DNA of 64,000 nucleotides. It comes from Clarkia xantiana subsp. parviflora (Eukaryota; Streptophyta; Magnoliopsida; Myrtales; Onagraceae). Below, in pieces: positions 1 through 10,777 of the stretch (its first letter is position 1; every line of letters begins with the position of its first letter). The position numbers were made by a program, and so were the translations under genes. The DNA is taken from positions 11,594,001 through 11,658,000 of the forward strand of contig JAPTYO010000017.1 of the NCBI GenBank assembly GCA_036873135.1, read 5' to 3'. Below the pieces are notes generated by a model. The model did no database searches and was not told where the DNA came from. It was given only the letters and a program-made list of their open reading frames with translations.

Positions 1-176
1 GCGTGTCCGTGATCCAAGTTTCAAATTATATTCGGTTATGGCCCAAATATTGGGTCCAATTAGTGATAGCTAGGGCGTATATCCAACACTTTCCCTCGAT
101 TCAATGAATGGTTTAACCTTTTCTTGACTCTATTTTTGCGGAATATCGCCCAAGCGAGTAGGAGGACGTACCTTCG

Positions 177-312
177 TGACGATTTCGGCCTTCATCGAGT
201 GCTCGAGACGCGTCGTGATTTCCATGCCCCCTGCTTTTGGGAAGGTTTTGTGACGATCTCGGCCTTTATCGAGTGCTCGAGACGCATTGTAGTTTCCATG
301 CCCCCTGCTTTA
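177..312. repeat. 74-bp tandem duplication of LTR end plus polypurine tract
   Basis: Copy 1 starts at 177 and copy 2 at 251. Both run from tgacgat through a ctcgagacgc core to tttccatgccccctgcttt, with only a few substitutions. On the minus strand each copy reads G-rich tract followed by tggaaa, which is what the junction of polypurine tract and 3' LTR would look like. The element therefore has two tandem versions of its 3' LTR start. Confidence 0.8.
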
Positions 313-505
313 GAGAAGCTTAACACATGTACGAAAAATGCTTTTATTAAATTTAAGAAAGTTCACGTCATGATAATATTTTATGAGGGTAAGAATTACG
401 AGCCTTGGTCTCGTTTTACTTATTCTTCGGACCGGGTCCTTTTGTTCGTGTCTCCTTTTTATTAGAGCCTTTTGGAAAAAAAAAAAAAAACCCCTAGCAT
501 ATCCC

Positions 506-1170
506 TTTATAAGGCAGGCTCCCCTTCATTATTTGCCTCCTCCTTCATTATTTGCCTCCTCCTTTATCTTTTCTAGAGCACTTTTTCTCTCCATGTTTTC
601 TAGAGCATCTCCCCCTCCTTCAACCTAGGTTTTCTTCTCCCCTCTTTTTCCAATTGTTCCACCCAATCAACCTAATCAAGTCACCACATTTCACATGGAG
701 CTCTCTTAGGTTTGATTTAAGGTGGAATTTGTGTTTGCATTTGTGGGTTTGATCCTAGGCCGGCTGGATTGGGGGTGGTTGGTGGTCTTCGGCTCGGCGA
801 CGGGTGTGGGAAGCTCGGCGGCGGCGACCAGGCTCGGCGTCTCTTCGGGTGGGGCTGGGAGGTGCAGCAGGCGGACTCGGGCCCCGATAGTGTCACAGGC
901 GGCGGCCCCGGTGGCCGGAGCTCTTCGCATCGGCGTCCTCTATCTCCGGCGGTTGGGCGTCTTCCGGTGGCCGGAGCTCCTTGGACCGGTTTTTTGACCG
1001 GTTCAGCTCCATTTCTTTGGAGGTACGATTGTTTGGCCCCTTGTTTGTGTGTTCTTCATTAATTGCTATAAAAGCTAGGATCTTGCCATAGATTCTTGAA
1101 TTGCTTCATTGTGCATTGTTGGTTGGAAGAGGAGGCTTGTCTTTGTTGTTGGGTTTAGGACATCCTTGAG
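506..1170 (+). promoter_or_regulatory. Putative TATA box, leader and 5' splice donor of the antisense ORF in element C
   Basis: A TATA-like tttataag lies at 506-513. It is followed by a pyrimidine-rich leader containing the direct repeat ccttcattatttgcctcct, then a GC-rich segment at 755-1000. A strong donor (gag|gtgagt) sits at 1170/1171 and an acceptor (ttctcttcag) ends at 1630, one base before the ATG at 1632. A weaker donor lies at 1023. The arrangement mirrors those at 45.4 kb and 59.3 kb, so it is inferred to be the antisense gene's own promoter and a 5'UTR intron. Confidence 0.5.
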
Positions 1171-1347
1171 GTGAGTATTTGATATAGATGTTGCCCCCTT
1201 AGGAATTTGGTAGGTGTTTTGTGTTTTGGTGCCTTAGTGCCATGCCTAGGTCACCCCTTGCTTGTATAGATGATATGTGTTCTCATGGAGAATATTTGGT
1301 TCCACCTTTCATTACCTTAGGTAGTGTTGAAGTGAATTTATCTATCT

Positions 1348-1370
1348 CCCCCCCCCCCCCCCCCCCCCCC
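1348..1370. repeat. Homopolymer run of 23 C
   Basis: An uninterrupted C run lies inside the presumed leader intron of element C. It is a mutation- and sequencing-prone site, so its exact length may be unreliable. Confidence 0.9.
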
Positions 1371-1631
1371 AAGGGGTATTTTCCATGCTTTGTCCATCAC
1401 AGTTCCCCTTTTGACAAGTAATATCGTCCATGCACGTGTCTTTTACCCCCGTAGTAAGCATTTGATCTATATGCACTTTGGGATGTACCCTTGGGAAAGT
1501 TGGTCTTGATGGATTTGTGTAGAATCATGGAGTTGGTAATTTCTGACGGACCGTCGTTTTTCTTTACCTTGCCAGGTGTGCTTTTGGAGCTTTTACCAGG
1601 CTAAGGACTGTCGTTCCATTTTCTCTTCAGA

Positions 1632-1889
1632 ATGAGTAAGTCTTCTTCTCCTAAGGCTTCCCGTAATGGCCTCGCCTCTCGTGCTCCAATAATCCGTTTT
1701 CCGCATAAGGGGTTTTTTATGGGAAGGCGGTTCGCGCATCCCGATCTGAGTCTGAACTACGTTCCGGAGATGTCTAATTCCGATTTGGATACGGCGGTCG
1801 AATTGCGGCCCATCCTTGAGGATGAGCTGGCTTTTCTTCGAGACCCTGTGTTCTTATTTGAGATCTATAGCATGCTTAAAAGGTCCTAG
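1632..1889 (+). pseudogene. Tat element antisense ORF, first coding exon only (element C)
   Basis: 85 codons begin with ATG one base after a good 3' splice acceptor. The start (Met-Ser-Lys-Ser-Ser-Ser-Pro) resembles the starts of the equivalent ORFs in element B (Met-Gly-Glu-Ser-Ser-Ser-Pro) and element A (Met-Ser-Asp-Ser-Gly-Ser). The rest cannot be aligned by eye, and the reading frame ends in a stop at 1887-1889, far short of the roughly 600 codons of the other copies. No conserved downstream exons follow. It is best read as a broken remnant of the antisense gene; the function of this protein family is unknown. Confidence 0.45.
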
Positions 1890-3980
1890 CAACTACATCC
1901 GATTTGAGCTGCAGCTTCTATTTCGAGCAGTAGATTTAAGTTCTCTATAGGAAATTGAATTTTCCTAGGAGAAGAGAAGGAAAGGCAGCAATACTGCTTG
2001 CCAGCAGAGAAGATTAAGGAAAAAGAGCAAAAAAAAAAAAAAAAAATCAGAAATCTCCAAACTATGATGGTGAAGTTGTGACTCTAATTAGTATAATCCT
2101 AGGATGTAGTTAGAGTGATGTTAGTACCTCAATTAGCAACACTTCTTTTCAGCTTCAGATCTCTTGCCTAGATTGGTGATTATGCGGAATCGCCTCTGTG
2201 GCTCGTAGAAATGAGAACAAGACTTGTAAGTTGTATCGATTCTCTCCCCTCAATGCTCCAACTGTGGCCAAAGCTTCTTAGGGTTCAACTGTGCGGCCGG
2301 AGGAAGGAACGCGAGCAGGGGCGAGGAAGAAGAGCGGGGCGACGATATCGATAGTGGATGGTTATGCAGTACCAACTTGACAAAATTAGGGTTATGCGGT
2401 ACCGAATTGACAAAATTAACTACTGTACTTCATTTTCTTGGCAAATACTTGACGGCGTAACTGTCATGTTAAATAATAAAATCGGGTTGGCAAATAACGG
2501 ATAACCGGTTTATTTTACACCGAACCGACTATAATTTTTAAATTTTGTTTTTTTTTTTTGCAAAAGCATGGCTGCTTTTAAATGATCCTAGCAAGTCCCT
2601 AACTTACGGGGGTGAGTTAATGGTGGGTTTCATTTGTTTTATTTTTTATTTTTAGTTTAATTTAATCATTATTCTTCCAACCCCTAAACATCTTCTTAGT
2701 TCTTATACAAGGCCCAACCACCCCTCACGACTAAGTTCCTTATACTAGGCTAGAGCCACCACCGCTCACCAGAGGACGAAGCGTTACATCTGCTGCCTCC
2801 TTGACAACAGCCCCAAGACTAGAATAAATGTTGATAGATTGCGGAGGATTAGCGGTTTCGGCGTCCAAACGACAAGCCAATAAATAACAAATCAACGGAT
2901 CACCACGAATATGATTACGATGTGAAGGAGATTAACGGCGGCGGTGGCATACCATTGTCGACACAGCAGAATCCACATATCCTTAGTTTCCTCTCCTTCC
3001 TTCCCGACCTGTGTAGCTTACTGTTTCTCTCCGACCGGTATTTAGGACCCGGCAATGTTCAAGCAACAATCCCCGTTTATTATTTAGGAAATGCAATAGT
3101 TATCTAGATCACATATTCATGTCGATTCAGTTATCAACATTATCCTCATAGAACGTGAGAACAAATTTATGTATTCGCGAGCTAATAGAATTGAAGAGCT
3201 CATCTATGACTAAATTATAGTAATTGTATGTTTCATAAATTTTAACTAGTTGGATTGTCACTGCATTCTTCAAAAAATTGACAATTTTGTAATGTCTCTT
3301 AAGAAGTCTAACTATTTTCAGTTTATTAATTCCAGTTTCTAGACAGAAACAGCCCATTTTTGGTTCATGGTTCACTAATGGTAGATTAGATTTACTTCAT
3401 TTGAATTTGACTTTGCTGTAGGTGTTTTGTTGCTGCAAAGATTTGCAGTATTTGGTTTTGGTTGACTAATGTTGAATTGATTTAGTTAAGGGACTAAATA
3501 CTTAATAAATAGTTATGATTTTTTAAATATGGGGTTTTCATTATACAGATTAATGAATCAATCTAAATTTAATTAATCATCTCTCGATGTTAAAGGTTAA
3601 ATCTACCTCTAATTAGATAAATGCCTCAAGTCGTCGGGGATTGACTAATTTGTTTAGACACGTATCACACCTCAAATTAGGTGCCATAACACGAATTACC
3701 AACCAAATGGCTCATCTTTACCAGCCTTTGAAAGATAAAAGTTCTTGATTTTTGCTGTTTCGGGATATTAATTAATTCGATGAATTTCATATCATTCCGA
3801 TCATAGGATACACGGAGGCTTAGCCTTCACCGATTACATTAACATTCAGGTACTATCGAAAAAAAGGTATTAGATTTTATACAACAAGAAGTTATATTCT
3901 GTCAAAATAAAATCTGCTGCCTTCAGTACCAACTACCAACACACATTACAGCTTCCTACCAACTCAGAAGAAGCAAATGT
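1890..3980. other. No gene recognised; AT-rich spacer with a short tandem repeat
   Basis: I see no credible coding region, RNA gene or element boundary. A 30-bp direct repeat (ggttatgcRgtaccRaNttg core) occupies 2360-2418 in two copies. Poly-A and poly-T tracts near 2030 and 2540 may mark old insertion ends. The short frame at 2922-3107 has no recognisable feature. Confidence 0.4.
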
Positions 3981-4450
3981 CTAAGGAGTGAGCATAATCT
4001 TTCCCAAAGCTCGAGCAGAAGCAAGTTTGTTGAGAAGTTTCACCTACAGTAGTGTATCAACAAGATTGACATTCAGTAAATGAAATATGCTACACATTCA
4101 AAATTCATTATCTTTTTTATAAAAAAATTCCTACCGTTAGGTAAGCACCATCATCAAGCCAATTGTTCTTCGGGCTCCGTGCCCACTTGTTTCAATAGCC
4201 AGATACGACTCCATACCAGTAGAGTTCTGTCAGCGAATGGTTGAATCAAGAACCCAATTCGATAATTAGGAAATGGAATAAAAATAGGCTTACAAGAAGT
4301 AACTCAAAGTTTGAAGTTTTGATTATATGGTTTGAATTAGATTCACCCTGTTTTGAGATAAATATAGATGTTGAGTTGAGAAGTTATCTTACCAGGCGAA
4401 TAGCTTCATCAATGACATTTTTGTACCCTCTCTTGAATCTATGTTGGTAT
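3981..4450 (-). pseudogene. Phosphohexomutase (phosphoglucomutase/phosphomannomutase-like) C-terminal fragment
   Basis: Three minus-strand exon pieces match the C-terminal half of plant phosphohexomutase-like proteins. Piece 1 ends at 4393 and reads HRFKRGYKNVIDEAIRL before a gtaag donor. Piece 2 (4226-4135) carries IETSGHGA and then NNWLDDGAYL. Piece 3 (4043-3981) reads VKLLNKLASARALGK. Introns have ctgacag and ctgtag acceptors, so the copy is genomic rather than retrotransposed. Within piece 2 the two motifs are in different frames, showing a one-base shift. Piece 3 hits a stop soon after ALGK, so the last part of the family (the segment after the KLASA motif) is missing. No N-terminal catalytic-serine domain was found upstream. 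Intact family members interconvert sugar 1- and 6-phosphates; this copy cannot. Confidence 0.7.
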
Positions 4451-4469
4451 GCGGGTACAACAGCATAAT

Positions 4470-5670
4470 TGACGTCAATTCATTTAATTGGAGGATCGTA
4501 CCTTTTTTTTTCTTATGTAATTATAAAATTCTTTCCAAACTATAATCAATCAAGTAGTGAAGAAACCTAAACCGAGTTCCATGGGTGACTGCACGATCAC
4601 GAAGATTTCTTCTGAGCGGTCATCTAATCCCCATCTTCTTAACGTAAACTTTCAACATATATATGTTACAACCTGAAGATATATAACAGAGTAAAATTTT
4701 CGGATCCTACTGGTTTATACCCGACTTAATTTCTACCCGACAACTCAAGTCGGAAATAGACAAAAACTCTTTAATTGCAAGTAAATCTCTCCTATAATTT
4801 AGGTGTATGTCTCTGCATCTCTCTTGTTCAGCGGGCCCCAGTCATGAAAGCACCAATGCTTTCATATGATGCTAGGCAAACCGTATTTATAGGCATATAT
4901 AACGAGAAGACACAAACATCTAAAGGGTACTATAGGAAATTACGAAAATGTCATATATTAATTGGTGCGTCGGAACATTTCGGAGGTTGAATGGTGGAAT
5001 GTGCATCAAATAATAGTCAAAAGATTTCTTTGTAGTATTGCTCATTTATGTTGTACCATCTTCTGTTTTTGTAATTATCGCTTATGTGTGTGCTTCGAAT
5101 TGCCTCTTTTTCTAATAATTAAAGCTTCTTCTTTTGTTAAACAAGTGTTCTTATTTCTTAGGATTGCAATAAAAAGGAAATTGGAGATGGGATTTCACAT
5201 TTTGTAAGTACTTTGATGATTAAACTATAACTAACAACAAAAAATAACTTCCCCAATCTTTTCGACTTACAATTGATCAAACATGCAGGAAAAAGCAAAG
5301 TCTGTATTTGGTGGGGAAGACCTTCCTTGTATATCTCTTGCAATTGGTGCATCAGCAATGCATAAGCTCCGATGAGTTTTAGGAAGTAAAACTTCTTCCA
5401 TTTTCCGGTTATCGTGAGGATTAAGAAAGTTTGAAGTTGTTTTGTTTGTGAGAGAAGGCCACAGCTCACAAAAAAACGTCATGTCATGGGACAGGACATG
5501 AACAGCAGCTGCAGCCATTGATGCAGCTCTTACTTGTCAGACAAGCAAACTGAAGACAACACCCTTGCGTTGTTGAAAGCTCTGACAGATCAAACTCGAC
5601 TAAGGAAGGTGTCACAGGGGTCAAAATACACCTAGATTTTTCGTCTAAGTATGGATCCCTGCTTGCGTGA
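4470..5670. other. No gene recognised
   Basis: The segment is AT-rich. Minus-strand frames at 5158-5693 are open for short distances and rich in Cys and Ser, but they show no family motif, no consistent frame across them and no clear splice pattern. They could be further debris of the neighbouring host gene fragment; I cannot support a call. Confidence 0.3.
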
Positions 5671-5699
5671 TTGCACCTCCAACCACCAGCCAAAACAGA

Positions 5700-6922
5700 A
5701 CACGAACGCGACTAGTAACGCTTCCAACGGCTAATCACGAACAAAAACTCCACAAAGATTGCAGCTAACACAATAATATCGAAGGGAAAAAGGAGAAGAA
5801 CCAGAAAACACAAAAAACTCTTAGAAACACTTGCCTTTATTGATAGATAAAGGCTGAGACGCCCGGTTTACAAAGACGACTCTCACAATCACTCTCGCAG
5901 CTTTACGATATCACATTCACTCACAGATTTGCACTCCCAAGTCACTCACCCAATTCTCACGAATTTATGACTCAGTATAGGGTCTCCTAACACTCTCTAA
6001 AACGCAGGGGGAGCAGCTCCTTTTATAGCCTAAGGGCTGCCACAAATCCCTCCTTGATATAGATATATATCTAGACCCAAATCCTGTCAAGTAGATATAT
6101 ATATATTCAGCCATATCTTTACCTATATCTATTATCCCATAAATATAGCTATATTTAGCTTAGGATATATATTTATAACATATATATATCCTTAGCATAC
6201 AATTTAACCAAACATATATATATATATATCACAATATATACCTCTTGAAGATATATTTTCAGCATAGGACTTGATCTGCATATCTTGGGCTATCTTGGGC
6301 GGATTTGATCTTGCTTGGGGCTAAGACTTCAGATTAGGACGGCTAAGGAGAGTAACTTGGCTTCCAAGAAAGCTCCTAAGTCGGTTTGGGGCGGATTCCC
6401 TCCAATTGGACCTCAAATGACACATACCCTTAGTCACTAGGCTCTTCTTTTGGCTTGGGGCAGCTTGTGTTTGCATAAGGGCAATGGCATACCTTGGGGC
6501 AGCCATCAAGAACGTTTCTTGCACTCAAAGATTCATTCTTGATCACTCAAGCACGAACTCTAAACCCTTGGGCCAGCATCATTCCTCCTTCCCTTGACTA
6601 TGCACACTAGACAAGGCACTTGGCAGGACACTGCTGCTTCACTATGGACGCACTTTCTGTGGCACTTTACAGCAGCACTTCGTCGAGCACAGACTAAGGC
6701 ATCACGACCACACTTCCATCATTGGGACATCCATTCTTGAAACATCAAACCCCCTTCATTGTCTTCACCCCTAAGTTAACACAAATCCTTCGCGAAAACA
6801 CATGCACGTTGCTACAATTCCATCTTTTCGTCCGCCAATCGCTTGTTGGACATGGGAAGCACGTCTATCATAGCCAAATCAGTGCTTCCCAATATGTTAG
6901 ACCTTCAGGGGTCTAATAAACA
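5700..6922 (-). repeat. Probable 3' LTR of element D
   Basis: On the minus strand a G-rich tract (gtggtggggga) at about 6926 precedes TGTTTATTAG. A TATA box (ggctataaaa) is at 6021-6030 and a poly-A signal (aataaa, seen as tttatt) near 5835. That is the order U3, TATA, poly-A signal expected of an LTR. The U3 part contains AT microsatellites at 6060-6240. No second copy is present in the window, so the ends, especially the left one, are estimates. Confidence 0.35.
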
Positions 6923-6996
6923 TCCCCCACCACACAAATTCGACGCCCTTGTCGACGCAGATTCGAAGCACTCCTTCCCCGGGGCCCATACTCCCT

Positions 6997-8256
6997 TCAC
7001 AAGAAAGCCTCTTCCTCTGTTGCACCATACTTCATTTTGCTCGTTTGATGAGCATATCTAGCGCACACCGTTGGCATTCCGAAGTTCTTCATCTTGTGGA
7101 ATAAATAAGCTTTTGGGTTTTGAGCTGAACACTTCATGGTCGCAGGCATGGACTTCACGAGCTTCTTGTAATTCGAACGCCTATCGCTCCTCAACATATC
7201 TCGAAGCCGTCCCGCAGCTCCGCTCCTTTCTTTTCTTTGCCGGCCCTTCACATTGCCTGCGCGTTGTCTTTGAGTTGTTTTCATCATGACAACGCCATTC
7301 ACTTGCACTTTAGCTGCCGCACCTTTATTTGTTTGGCTCCTCGTCGCGGTCTTCACAACATTCATTGGCAGCTTACTCATCGTTCCAAGGTTGCACGCCC
7401 TTGAACGTTTCCAATTCGATCCGCACATCATTGACAAGCATTGGGACGCCTTTCCACCTTGGCTCCCGCTGAATCTGACCTCACGAAAGTCTGACTCACA
7501 CCTCTCCTTCTTTACATAAGGATACGAACGCTTCTTGTTTGCTTGTCTCACCGTCACTTCACTTGCATTCAACTTCAACGTCTTGCGCTCCGACGTCTTG
7601 GCTTGATCAACAGCACCTTCCTTCTCTTTGCATCCTCCCGAGTTGAGCTGCACGCACGTGTCCGGGATGGACTGAATTGGACTCTTCACTTCAACGGACG
7701 CTTCATGTTTCAGCTCATACGCCAGTTGCATAGCTGAAATACACTCACTCGACCCTAGCGTCTTTGGGACATCACGGAATCCTGGCACAAAACAAGGTTT
7801 TACGGGGTCGTTAATCATAATACCGCAAACATGGGGCATCACCTACACTCGATTGCTTGCAAGAAAGCTATTCCAAATGATGAGGTCGAAATCATCCATT
7901 GGAACTACCAAGAACTCGATCGGGCCACACCAGCTGCCAATCCTCGATTGCACACGCACCATGCCCTTCACCTTCCGGCTTTCCGAGCTCACCGTCTTGA
8001 CGCGAGATGAATGTTCCATTACCTTGAAGCCCAGCATCTTACAGGCCTTTTCCGAACAAAAAGATTGAGTAGCTCCAGTATCCACCATCACCACTGCATT
8101 CTTCCCGTTGAGATTTGCCTTTACGTTGATCAGTCCGGGTGTTGTCGTTAACGGAGTTGATTGCATACCTGCCAAGAGGTGTAAAGGGGTGCACCTTGGA
8201 ATCACTTCTACATCGGTATCAGAGGACGTATCATCTTGCGTCATCGCTGCACTCAA
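6997..8256 (-). pseudogene. Gypsy aspartic protease and downstream tail (element D)
   Basis: The frame at 8256-7843 holds a retropepsin-like domain: a strand ending in VVMVDTGATQSFCSEKA gives the catalytic Asp-Thr-Gly-Ala, followed by VKGMVRVQ and a hydrophobic LVVPMDDFDLIIW strand near its end. One in-frame TAG at 7843-7845 separates it from a further 281 codons beginning VMPHVCGIMIND and containing a SAMQL motif, which resembles the segment after the protease in plant gypsy elements. No reverse transcriptase follows. The protease would cleave the Gag polyprotein in virus-like particles. The stop, and the lack of pol, argue that it is dead. Confidence 0.7.
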
Positions 8257-8937
8257 TCATTCTTTCGGCCGAGGTTTGCAATCACGAGCTAAACGGGGGC
8301 CTTTGCATATGAAGCACCCGGGGTGGGTTTCGGGTCCTTCCACCATTCCTTTTTCTCATCATTCCTCTTGTCCGGCTTATCACGTTTGGGCTGAGACTTC
8401 TCCTTTCCCTTCCCATTGTCACGAGGCTTGAACGCCTTCCGCGTCGAACCATCATCATTCTGAACTGCTCGAAGCTCGATCAATCCGTCCACTGCATTGA
8501 TCGCACTCTTCAAGTCTTTTGCACCACGACGCTGTAGTTCCACTTGAGCCCAATTTTGTAATCCTTTCATGAAGTTGAACAACTTGTCTTCCTCCTCCAT
8601 GTTAGGCAAATCGGTCAATATATCAATGAATTGCTTAATGTAACTTTGCACCGTACCCGTCTTCTTCAAGTTGTGGAGCTTTTCTCGAGCAATCCACGCA
8701 CTGTTGTTGGGCATGTAACGTGCTTTCAGCTCCGTCTTCAACTCAGCCCAGCTTGCAAGAGGGGCACGTCCAGCTGCTTCACACACCGTCTCATAACTTC
8801 TCCACCAAGCAATTGCATCGCTCTTAAAGTACGAAATCGCACATCTCACTTTACGGGGCTCATCAATACCAGCGTCATCAAAATACTTCTCCATCCTCCA
8901 TAGGAAATCCTCAAGAGTTTGGGAATCACGGACACCC
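8257..8937 (-). pseudogene. Gypsy Gag capsid relic (element D)
   Basis: The minus-strand frame holds a retrotransposon Gag domain with the usual pattern: a WRMEKYFDD start, an AIAWW motif at about residue 27, then WAELKTELKARY and YIKQFIDILTDLP. A basic Lys/Arg/Glu-rich stretch follows. The zinc knuckle (CFICKGP then RLARDC) is visible only in the next frame, so there is a one-base shift near 8330, and its histidine is replaced by arginine. The coding similarity extends upstream of the first Met to about 8937. There it begins directly after a polypyrimidine tract ending in AG, which looks like a splice acceptor. Confidence 0.7.
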
Positions 8938-10741
8938 CTAAAAAAACAAACATAAATAGTTAATTTACCAATACTTTAATTTTAAATAAAACATCGTTTT
9001 TTATAGTAAAAAAAAAAGGCTTGAACCAATGTTGGATGACCTGGTATGGGTCAGACCCATCTCGGGCTTGAACCCTAATTGGGTCAATTTGACCCAAGGT
9101 CGACCCGGCCTTAACTTTTAATATCATTCTAGAATTTATTTATTTTTTTGAATTAAAAAAATATTTACTTTTTTTATACTTTCTTTTTAAATGTTTACAT
9201 TCTTTTAAACTATTTTATTAGTATTAGTAAGGGTCGAGAAATCCTCATTTATGAATATTGAAAAGTATACATTTTAAAAATATATATGACCATAATTATA
9301 TGAAAAAAATACTAACTGTCTCATTTGTTTATATTGTCCAAAAACGCGTGACCATTTCATTTTCACCTATTAACTCTATATAATATTGCAATTGGGCATT
9401 ATTTATTGAAGTGAATTATGGGTGGATACATTTTGAGAGTCAAAACGTATATACGGCGATACCCCAAATTTAGCTATATATCCCTTTTTTTTCCTCTCTC
9501 TGGGTTTCCTCTGGTTCTCGCCGGAGTTCGCCCGATTTTCCCAATTTCCCCATTTCAGCCTTGAACCTTGAGATGGAAGCTGAATCGCTTCTTCTCCTGG
9601 TAGCAAGTTGGTATTTCCTATGTCCTTATCCTCTTAATGATTATGGTGGCTTGGGGAAGCAAGGATTTTCCCTGATGTGTGCCACGTGGAACTACCCTTG
9701 TTGGGTGTCGTCTGAGCTGCCCAACGGAGCTCCGCGCCAGCCTTCTGTGTTCACGCAACAAATCTGACCACCCGAGATTTCTTCTCTCTCTGCGGGCACT
9801 TGGCAGATCTTCCCTACCAAACCAGTCCACAATCTCCCACGCCCTCCGGATGCCTTCTTCCTCCATTTAAAGCTGCTAGGCCTCTTGTCTTTACACAACA
9901 AATCAATGAGATGCTTGATCGCCTTGATGCCCATCCCAACATGCGTTCGATTCGGGAAAATCGGAAACATATTTATTCTATCAAGAATAAAGGGGAAGAT
10001 ACGCTGCTTATCTGGATGACATGGTTTGAGAATGCAAAGTGGAATTCTCCGGGTGGCACTGCACTGCATCGTTAAGGCCAGGAGGGTTTATTTCAACACG
10101 AGGAAGGCTCACACTTTGCTCAGGCGGTTTCATCGGAGGAGGTGACGGATTTACCTCTTATGGCGACTTATGTGGAAGGATACTTTGGATGCCTCTTCAT
10201 AAGACATCCGGGATCAATCACACACTCAAGGTGAAGAAGTATGCGCCCTTTGAATCACAAGGATTCTAGCTAGCACAACCGAGCATGACCCCGTAGTCAT
10301 ATACGGCACGCGCAGTATGAAGCACGCGTCTATAGCACACCTGGTAAAGTCAGGGATGGGATATGTCAATAATGCTATCGCAGAATCTCTCATCTGGCCT
10401 TGAATGTGATATATATTGATGGACAAAGTCCAACTCGGCGATTTACAAAACGAAGATAAAGTTATGATGTTAAACGTGACAATGTTATCGTTTTGTTTAA
10501 TCAGGTTCATCCCCCTAATTCTTAGCCAATCTTGTTATGGTAGAGGTCCCTCTCTCCTTGCAAGATGACCGTGCTTGTGTGACGAGGCAAGGTTCACATT
10601 CGACATAATTTTGGTGGAAGAATTTTACTTCTTCCTACGACTTAGTTTATAGACCATAAAATCTGATGTTGTTAATCATTATGACGTCGATAAATCATAA
10701 AATCAAATTGCAATTCTTTTATTTAATTGAAATATAATTTC
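8938..10741. other. Mostly non-coding spacer
   Basis: 8938-9480 is AT-rich with poly-A and poly-T tracts. 9030-9110 contains repeated gggtc/gaccc motifs of opposite orientation. 9480-9560 is a CT-rich stretch of 5'UTR type. 10280-10741 shows no coding potential and, importantly, no copy of the copia LTR that should lie here. Confidence 0.35.
9870..10269 (+). other. Possible decayed coding fragment, not recognised
   Basis: The plus-strand frame through 9880-10075 reads smoothly (NMRSIRENRKHIYSIKNKG and on to WFENAKWNSPGG). A different frame takes over at about 10075 (YFNTRKAHTLLRRFHRR) and a third runs to a stop at 10267-10269. The amino-acid texture looks protein-like with two frame changes, but I do not recognise the family. 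It may be an exon of a lost host gene or element ORF. Confidence 0.25.
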
Positions 10742-10777
10742 AAATGTCAAAATGTTATCACTTTTAAGCCACACAGT

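Larger units (their letters stand above)
1..1889 (-). mobile_element. Ty3/gypsy Tat-type element, 3' end only (element C)
   Basis: This is the truncated end of a minus-strand LTR retrotransposon with the same plan as elements A and B further right: LTR end, polypurine tract, then a plus-strand promoter, GC-rich leader, intron and antisense ORF. The LTR right end (tttcca) is at about 298 and is followed by a pyrimidine run that reads on the minus strand as a G-rich polypurine tract. No pol sequence follows; the similarity stops at about 1889 in the first coding exon of the antisense ORF. The left LTR boundary lies outside the window or is not visible. The assignment rests on shared architecture, not on a pol domain. 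Confidence 0.5.
5671..8937 (-). mobile_element. Ty3/gypsy-type relic with gag and protease only (element D)
   Basis: Reading the minus strand from 8937 down, the order is a gag capsid region, a zinc-knuckle-like segment, an aspartic protease and a downstream tail. A G-rich tract at about 6926 and an LTR-like segment follow. No reverse transcriptase or integrase is present between the protease and the LTR-like segment, so this is a non-autonomous or deleted copy. The 5' side stops at about 8937 without a matching LTR to its right. Confidence 0.55.
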
